A DNA stretch of 64,000 bases from Cellulosimicrobium cellulans (GTDB taxonomy: Bacteria; Actinomycetota; Actinomycetes; Actinomycetales; Cellulomonadaceae). The stretch is from NCBI RefSeq assembly GCF_016921195.1, contig NZ_JAFGYF010000001.1, forward strand, positions 1,046,464-1,110,463, in the 5' to 3' direction. Below the pieces are notes generated by a model that searched no databases, had not been told where the DNA came from, and saw only the letters and a list, made by a program, of their open reading frames with translations. A program made the position numbers and the translations under genes. Positions 58,962-64,000 of this stretch are shown here, in pieces (position 1 is the stretch's first letter; the number at the start of each line of letters is the position of its first letter).

Positions 58962-58975
58962 CGTTATCGATAACG
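58962..58975. promoter_or_regulatory. LacI-type operator upstream of the xylanase gene
   Basis: CGTTATCGATAACG, a perfect CG-centred palindrome about 95 nt before the xylanase start. GTTATCGATAAC sites are bound by LacI-family xylan regulators in actinobacteria. The rest of 58867-59131 has no gene. Confidence 0.7.
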
Positions 58976-59131
58976 TTTTACATCGTGGACAAACGCGACA
59001 GCGGTGACAGGGCCGGGCGGGTGAGGGTGGAGCGTCAGGTCCGCGGCGGCGCATGGCGCGGCCGACGCCAGGCACCACGAGATCGGCCTGAGCACTCGAG
59101 ATCGAGCCTCGGTAGGCCGGTCCCGCGACGG

Positions 59132-60463
59132 TTAGGTCGATCTCGCGGGAGGGAGCCCGGCCAGGCGGCGCTCCAGGAGGCGGCGGTCGCCCTCGCGGTC
59201 GACGGTCGCGAGGGCGCGGTGCAGGTCGACAGCGGCGTCCGCGGGTCGTCCGGCGCGCACGAGCAGCTCGGCGCGCACCGCGGGCAGCAGGTGGTACCCC
59301 GCGAGCGCGGGCTCGGCGGCGACGGCATCGACCGCGGCGAGCCCGGCGTCCGCGCCGTGCACCTCGGCGACCGCGACCGCACGGTTCAGCGCGACGACCG
59401 GCGAGCCGGTGAGGTCGAGCAGCACGTCGTACAGGCCGAGGATCTGGGGCCAGTCGGTCGCGTCGGCGTCGGGTGCCTCGTCGTGCAGCGCCGCGACGGC
59501 GGCCTGCACCTGGTACGGCCCGGGGCGTCCGACGGCGAGCGCCGCCTCGAGCTCGGCCAGCCCCTCGGCGATCTCGTCGTGCCGCCAGCGCGCGCGGTCC
59601 TGCTCCGCGAGGGTGCGCGTCGAGCCGTCCGGGCCGACGCGCTCGTCCCGGCGGGCGTGCTGGAGCAGCAGCAGGGCGAGCAGCCCGTGGGCCTCGGGCT
59701 CGTCGTCGAGCAACCGCGCGGCGAGGCGCGCGAGCCGGACGGCGACGTCCGCGAGCGCGCGCCGCTCGGCCGATCCCTCGACCACGTCGGCGGGCTCGGC
59801 CCAGGCGTCGTAGCCCTCCGTGAAGAGCACGTACAGGACGGCGAGGACGCCGTCGACACGCTCCGCCCGCAGCGAGGCGGGCGGCACCCGGAACGTGATC
59901 CCGGTCGCGTGGATGCGGCGCTTGGCCCGGACGAGGCGCTGCGCCATCGTCGCCTCGGGGACGAGGAACGCCCGGGCTACCTGGGCCGTCGTCATACCGG
60001 TCAGCGACCGCAGGGTCAGGGCGACCCGGGCCTCGGCGGGCAGCGCCGGGTGGCAGCAGGTGAAGAGCAGCCGCAGGAGGTCGCCGTCGGGGTCGTCCAG
60101 CTCCCACGCGCCGTCGTCGAGGCCGGCGGCGACCTGCTCGACCACAGGGTCCGCGGCGGGGTCGCCGGCCCGGGGCCCGGGGTCGACGCGCTCGCCCAGG
60201 CGGCCCGACGCGGCAACCCGCTCCGCCTCGACCCGGCGCCGTCGCAGGACGTCGATCGCGTGCCGGCGGGCCGTCGTCGTGAGCCAGGCGCCGGGCCGCT
60301 CGGGGACGCCGTCGCGACCCCACGTGCGCAGCGCGGTCGCGAACGCCTCCTGGGCGGACTCCTCGGCGAGGTCGAGGTCGCCCGTGCTGCGCGCGACCGC
60401 GCCGAGGACGCGTCCCCACTCGCTGCGGAACGCGTCCTCGACGGCGGTGCCCGGGTCCCTCAC
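59132..60463 (-). CDS. ECF sigma factor with C-terminal TPR-like extension (ECF42 type)
   Basis: 443 aa. Sigma-2 region (GDLDLAEESAQEAFATALRTWGRDGVPERPGAWLTTTARRHAIDVLRRRR) and sigma-4 region (RSLTGMTTAQVARAFLVPEATMAQRLVRAKRRI). A ~200-residue helical C-terminus follows (DUF6596/TPR-like: RVDGVLAVLYVLFTEGYDAW...LYDVLLDLTGSPVVALNRAVAVAEVHG...YHLLPAVRAELLVRAG). ECF42 sigmas are found next to YCII/DGPF proteins, as here, and have no anti-sigma factor. GTG 60463 lies 10 nt past the DGPF gene. Confidence 0.9.
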   Translation of the reverse strand: MRDPGTAVEDAFRSEWGRVLGAVARSTGDLDLAEESAQEAFATALRTWGRDGVPERPGAWLTTTARRHAIDVLRRRRVEAERVAASGRLGERVDPGPRAGDPAADPVVEQVAAGLDDGAWELDDPDGDLLRLLFTCCHPALPAEARVALTLRSLTGMTTAQVARAFLVPEATMAQRLVRAKRRIHATGITFRVPPASLRAERVDGVLAVLYVLFTEGYDAWAEPADVVEGSAERRALADVAVRLARLAARLLDDEPEAHGLLALLLLQHARRDERVGPDGSTRTLAEQDRARWRHDEIAEGLAELEAALAVGRPGPYQVQAAVAALHDEAPDADATDWPQILGLYDVLLDLTGSPVVALNRAVAVAEVHGADAGLAAVDAVAAEPALAGYHLLPAVRAELLVRAGRPADAAVDLHRALATVDREGDRRLLERRLAGLPPARST

Positions 60464-60473
60464 GACGGACGGG

Positions 60474-60824
60474 TCAGGACCCGTCGAGCGGCCACGCCGG
60501 GTGCAGCTCGATCGCGCCGCCGTACGCCATGGGGTGCTCGGACGCGATGGCGATCGCGGTGTCCAGGTCGGGCGCCTCGAGGACGTCGAACCCGGCGATC
60601 GTCTCCTTGGTCTCGGAGAACGGCCCGTCGGTGACGAGGACCTTGCCACCGCGCACCCGCACACCGACGGCGTCCTCCGCCGGCCGCAGCCGGTCGCCGA
60701 TCACCGCGGCGCCGCTGCCGTAGTGGCGCCCGACCCACTCCTCGATCGGGGGCGCCGCCTCGAGCTCCTCGGGGCGCAGGTCGGGGTCGTGCGGCGTGCC
60801 CAGCACGAGCATCAGGTAGCGCAT
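60474..60824 (-). CDS. YCII-related DGPF-domain protein
   Basis: 116 aa. MRYLMLVLGTP and KVLVTDGPFSETKETIAGFDVLEAPDLDTAIAIASEHP show the YCII fold with the DGPF motif. Such proteins accompany ECF42 sigma factors; they may sense or process an unknown small molecule. Its start overlaps the upstream small ORF (TGATG), with GGAGG 7 nt upstream. Confidence 0.88.
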   Translation of the reverse strand: MRYLMLVLGTPHDPDLRPEELEAAPPIEEWVGRHYGSGAAVIGDRLRPAEDAVGVRVRGGKVLVTDGPFSETKETIAGFDVLEAPDLDTAIAIASEHPMAYGGAIELHPAWPLDGS

Positions 60825-60994
60825 CAGAGGTCCTCCGCCCTCGTCGTCGCGGGCCGGCGGAGCACCGTCGGCCCGTAGAACGCCACGTCCGCGGCGTCGA
60901 TCCCGTCGCCGACGCTGCGTCGCTCGTCACGGTAGCGCGCGAGGTCCGGCGGCTGCTCCCGGTTCGCCGCGAGGATCGTCTCCAGAAAGGTCAT
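60824..60994 (-). CDS. 56-aa protein at the head of the ECF42 operon
   Basis: ATG 60994 has GGAGG about 6 nt upstream and the stop overlaps the DGPF gene start. Sequence TFLETILAANREQPPDLARY at the N-terminus, then a short charged region and VAFYGPTVLRRP. No family recognised and no membrane segment. Translation is likely given the ribosome site and coupling. 60995-61269 upstream holds no gene that I can support. Confidence 0.6.
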   Translation of the reverse strand: MTFLETILAANREQPPDLARYRDERRSVGDGIDAADVAFYGPTVLRRPATTRAEDL

Positions 60995-61269
60995 GGTGCC
61001 TCCTCCGTCGGTGCGGCCCGTGCGGCCGCTCACCAGGACGACGAAGCCCAGGTGGCGAGATCGACACGTCGCGCCGACGAGTTCTCCGGTGCAGTTCCGG
61101 CGAGCCCGCGTCAGGACACGTCGCGGCGGGACCGCCGGGACGACGCGTGCACAGGCCGAAGTGCCATAGCGGCGTCGTGTGCCTGGCGAGGACCAGGCAG
61201 GGGCGGTTACTCGGGTGGGCCCGTGAGTGCGTGAGAGAGTCGTGAGATCGGGCCTTCGCGGCGACTACT

Positions 61270-62769
61270 TCATGCGCTCAGCGGGGGGTAGGACGCCTTC
61301 GGCAGGTGATAGGCGAGGTCGACGGCGGTCTCGAGGGCCTCGTCGAGGTCGAGCCGGTGCTCGGCCACGAGGCGGGCGAGGTGGCCGGCGTCGATCCGGC
61401 GCGCGAGGTCGTGGCGGGCCGGGATGGAGCAGAACGCGCGCGTGTCGTCGACGAACCCGCTCGTGTTGTAGAAGCCGGCGGTGTCGGTCGCGGCCTCGCG
61501 GAAGCGGCGCATGCCGTCGGGCGTGTCGAGGAACCACCACGGGGCGCCGAGCCGCAGGGCGGGGTAGACACCGGCGAGCGGGGCGAGCTCGCGCGAGAAC
61601 GTGTCCTCGTCGACGGTGAACGCGATCATCCGGAAGCGCGGGTGGTGCCCGAACGCCTCGAGGACGGGGCGCAGTGCGCGCACGTACTCGGTGCGCTCAG
61701 GGATGTCATAGCCCTTGTCGGGCCCGTAGGCCTGCGCGACGCCGGCGCAGTGGTCCCGCAGGACGCCCGGGTGGAGCTGCATGACGAGCGCGTCCTCGGC
61801 CGACATCGCGGCCATCTGGAAGAGCATGTGCGCCGAGAACGCCCGCGCCTCGGCCGCCGTGACCTCCCCTCGCAGTGCGCGGTCGAGGATGCGGGCGGCG
61901 TCGGCGTCGTCCAGCGGTGTGGTGTCGGCGGTGAGGTGGCCGTGGTCGGTCGCGCGGGCGCCGGCCGCGACGAACGCGGCCCGGCGCGCGCGCAGCGCGT
62001 CGAGGTAGGACCGGTAGTCGACGACGTCGGTCCCGGCGGCCGCGCCGAGCTCGGCCACCTGCGCGGCCCAGTCGGCGCGGTCGACGTGCAGGAGCGGGTC
62101 GGGGCGGAACGTCGGCACGACGCGCTCGCCCCAGCCGTCCGCGGCGAGGCGCGCGTGGTCGGCGAGCGGGGACTGCGCGGGGTCGGTCGTCGCGAGGAGC
62201 TCGAGGCCGAACCGCTCGAACAGCGCGCGCGGACGGTACTCGGGACGCGCGAGACGGTCGACCAGGTGGTCGTACAGCGCGTCCGCGGTCTCGGCCGACG
62301 GCTTCACCGGGGCGCCGAAGACCTCGACGAGCGCGTGCTCGGTCCAGTACCGCGTCGGGGTGCCGCGGAACAGGTGCCAGCCCGCGCAGAACCGGCGCCA
62401 GATCTCGCGCGGGTCGGTCTCGGCGGAGGCGGTGCCGGCGGGGGCGCCGGGCACGGGCGCGACCCCGAGGTCCTGGATGCCGCGCACGCCCGGCGACCCG
62501 TGGGGCGACGTGCTCTGCGCGACGAGCATGCGCACCAGGTAGTGGTCGGGCGTGACGAACAGTGCGGCGGGGTCGCCGAACGGGGTGTCGTCGGCGAACA
62601 GCGCGACGTCGACGTGGCCGTGCATCGAGACGATCGGCAGGTCGCGCGTCGCGGCGTAGACCTCGCGCGCGATCGGGCGCAGCACCGGGTCGGCGGGCAG
62701 GGCGCGGTCGGGGTGCAGGGACCACGGCGCCGTCGCGGTGGTCGGGTCCAGCTGGGCCGTGCTCGTCAC
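61270..62769 (-). CDS. uxaC: Glucuronate isomerase
   Basis: 499 aa. LPIVSMHGHVDVALFADDTPF (metal-binding H-x-H), ATTDPAQSPLADHARLA, PTFRPDPLLHVDR, MQLHPGVLRDH, FRMIAFTVDEDTFSRELAPLAGVYPALRLGAPWWFLDTPDGMRRFREAATDTAGFYNTSGFVDDTRAFCSIPARHDLARR are the UxaC blocks. It converts D-glucuronate to D-fructuronate or D-galacturonate to D-tagaturonate. Near a GH10 xylanase it fits use of glucuronoxylan side chains. Divergent from a LacI regulator with two operators between. Confidence 0.94.
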   Translation of the reverse strand: MTSTAQLDPTTATAPWSLHPDRALPADPVLRPIAREVYAATRDLPIVSMHGHVDVALFADDTPFGDPAALFVTPDHYLVRMLVAQSTSPHGSPGVRGIQDLGVAPVPGAPAGTASAETDPREIWRRFCAGWHLFRGTPTRYWTEHALVEVFGAPVKPSAETADALYDHLVDRLARPEYRPRALFERFGLELLATTDPAQSPLADHARLAADGWGERVVPTFRPDPLLHVDRADWAAQVAELGAAAGTDVVDYRSYLDALRARRAAFVAAGARATDHGHLTADTTPLDDADAARILDRALRGEVTAAEARAFSAHMLFQMAAMSAEDALVMQLHPGVLRDHCAGVAQAYGPDKGYDIPERTEYVRALRPVLEAFGHHPRFRMIAFTVDEDTFSRELAPLAGVYPALRLGAPWWFLDTPDGMRRFREAATDTAGFYNTSGFVDDTRAFCSIPARHDLARRIDAGHLARLVAEHRLDLDEALETAVDLAYHLPKASYPPLSA

Positions 62770-62791
62770 GGGTTCCTCCAGAGGGCGTCTT

Positions 62792-62862
62792 TGCGAACGT
62801 TTGCATCGTACGCCATTCGAGCCGCAAGGCCCGGGCGGACGGTGCCGCTACAATCGTTCGCA
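62792..62862. promoter_or_regulatory. Two LacI-type operators and the lacI promoter
   Basis: TGCGAACGTTTGCA (62792-62805) near the uxaC start, and TACAATCGTTCGCA (62849-62862), which is similar in reverse. The second overlaps TACAAT (62849-62854), a good -10 box of the regulator, implying autoregulation. Confidence 0.75.
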
Positions 62863-62903
62863 GTCCGGGGTCCCTCCGGGTTCCGAGCGCCGAGGAGGCT
62901 GCC

Positions 62904-63911
62904 GTGGTCACCGTCCGTGACGTCGCCCGCGAGAGCGGGGTGTCGATCTCCACGGTCTCGCGTGCCCTCGCCGAGCCCGAGCGCGTCGCCCCCGAGACGC
63001 GGGACCGCGTCGTCGCGGTCGCGAACCGCCTCGGGTACCGACCCAACCGCGCCGCGAGCGGTCTGCGCGCCGGCCGCACCGGGGCCCTCGGCCTCGTCGT
63101 GCCCGACCTGGAGAACCCGTACTTCGCGTCCGTGACCAAGGGCGTGCAGGCGCGGGCGCGCCAGACGGGCCACGCCGTGTTCGTCGTCGACGCGGGGGAG
63201 GACCCGGCGCTCGAGACCGAGCTCGTGACCGGGCTGCGGTCCCAGACGGACGGGCTCGTGCTGTGCTCCCCGCGCGCGCCGGAGGCGGACCTGGAGGCCG
63301 CGCGTGACGCCCCCGTCGTGCTCGTCAACCTCCGCCACGACGGCGTCCCCTCCGTCTCCTCGGACGACGTGCACGGCGTCGTCCTCGCCGTCGAGCATCT
63401 GCGCGCGCTGGGTCACCGCCGGGTCGCCTACGTCGGCGGTCCCGACCGGTCCTGGTCGGACGCGCGCCGCCGCGCCGGGCTCGACGCTGCCCGTCAGCGC
63501 TACCCGGACGTGGAGACCGTCACCGTGGGGTCGTTCCGTCCCCGCGTCGAGGGCGGCCGCGCCGCTGCCGACCTGGTCGTCGCGTCGGGCGCGACGGCGG
63601 TGCTCGCCTACAACGACCTCGTCGCCCTCGGGCTCGTGGCGCGTCTCCGCGAGCGTGGAGTCGACGTCCCGCGCGACCTCAGCGTCGTCGGGTTCGACGA
63701 CACGTTCGTCGCGACCCTCGCCGCCCCTCCGCTCACCACGGTCCGCACCGACCTCGCGCGACTCGGCGCCCGCGCCGTCGACCGCCTCGTCGCGGCGCTC
63801 GGCGCGCGCCGCGGAGGCGACGGGTCGCCCGATCGGGCGACCTCGCCCGACGACGTCCTCCCCGTCGAGCTCATGGTGCGCGACTCCACGACCCTCGCCC
63901 CCACCGGCTAG
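62904..63911 (+). CDS. LacI family transcriptional regulator of uxaC
   Basis: 335 aa; GTG 62904 with GAGGAGG 5 nt upstream. HTH/hinge TVRDVARESGVSISTVSRALAEPERVAPETRDRVVAVANRLGYRPNRAASGLRAGRT. Core LGLVVPDLENPYFASVTKGVQ, VVLVNLRHDGVPSVSSDDVHGVVLAVEHLRALGHRRVAYVGG and SVVGFDDTFVATLAAPPLTTVR. It should bind the two CG-centred operators in front of it and respond to a uronate. 63912-64000 shows no further gene. Confidence 0.93.
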   Translation: MVTVRDVARESGVSISTVSRALAEPERVAPETRDRVVAVANRLGYRPNRAASGLRAGRTGALGLVVPDLENPYFASVTKGVQARARQTGHAVFVVDAGEDPALETELVTGLRSQTDGLVLCSPRAPEADLEAARDAPVVLVNLRHDGVPSVSSDDVHGVVLAVEHLRALGHRRVAYVGGPDRSWSDARRRAGLDAARQRYPDVETVTVGSFRPRVEGGRAAADLVVASGATAVLAYNDLVALGLVARLRERGVDVPRDLSVVGFDDTFVATLAAPPLTTVRTDLARLGARAVDRLVAALGARRGGDGSPDRATSPDDVLPVELMVRDSTTLAPTG

Positions 63912-64000
63912 CTGTACTGACCGGGCACGTTGGTCGAGAGAGTGTGACGCGCTGATCTGAGTTGGTAGCGCGAGAGGGCCTCCCGCGGTGGAGTGGAACT

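Overview
The window is 64 kb of very high-G+C DNA with dense genes, GTGA/ATGA stop-start overlaps and strong G/C third-position bias. The F420-type luciferase-family oxidoreductase, SHOCT, LtrA, DUF993 and ECF42-like genes, the ClpC with an apparent ClgR box, and a secreted GH10 xylanase with tandem CBM2-like domains all point to an actinobacterium of the cellulolytic Micrococcales (Cellulosimicrobium, Cellulomonas, Isoptericola or a relative). The genus is an inference from gene content only.

Layout. 1-11.6 kb is ordinary chromosome: an FtsX/ATPase ABC exporter running off the left edge, a Gfo/Idh oxidoreductase, an OhrR-like MarR regulator facing a 69-aa unknown gene across a 27-bp palindrome, a HAD phosphatase, tmk-holB, an F420-type oxidoreductase, LtrA and two lipoproteins, one of them an alpha/beta-hydrolase peptidase. 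A tRNA-Thr(CGT) at 11613-11688 is the attachment site of a 14.3-kb integrated element. The element is bounded by a perfect 44-bp direct repeat (11644-11687 and 25969-26012). It holds an integrase, an XRE regulator, excisionase-like genes, a replication-initiator-like gene with an iteron cluster inside it, a chain of overlapping small genes, a lone phage tail tape measure gene, lysogenic-conversion-like genes for secreted or membrane proteins, and a lower-G+C three-gene cassette near the right end. No terminase, portal, capsid or lysis gene was recognised, so it is a remnant prophage or a satellite-like element.

26-40 kb returns to chromosome. An Erm-like rRNA methyltransferase is preceded by an overlapping 25-codon leader ORF. 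It is followed by a His-rich CPH-type copper/silver P-type ATPase with a CsoR-like operator, a LacI-controlled sugar operon (Gfo/Idh, DUF993 aldolase-like, TIM-barrel isomerase), an AarF/UbiB kinase and a tandem universal stress protein. 40-50 kb has clpC, an unusual repeat-rich intergenic region, a Cys-rich leader ORF and a complete sulfonate operon: binding lipoprotein, permease, ATPase and two FMN monooxygenases joined by overlaps. 50-57 kb has a PrmC-like methyltransferase, a uridine-kinase-like gene, a NUDIX gene and the lutABC lactate operon facing its FadR-type regulator. 57-64 kb has the xylanase, an ECF42-like sigma factor operon, glucuronate isomerase and a LacI regulator. Xylanase plus UxaC suggests use of glucuronoxylan.

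Three things stand out that ordinary annotation would miss. (1) A 21-bp tandem repeat family sits at two loci as head-to-head arrays; at one of them it supplies the stop codons of both convergent genes. (2) The erm-like gene has a leaderless upstream ORF with Arg-X-Arg and Phe-Val motifs. (3) The element carries alternating GGGGTACG/CGTACCCC iterons inside its replication gene. Many genes also show a TANNNT -10 box exactly 6-7 nt before the start codon, which implies frequent leaderless transcription.
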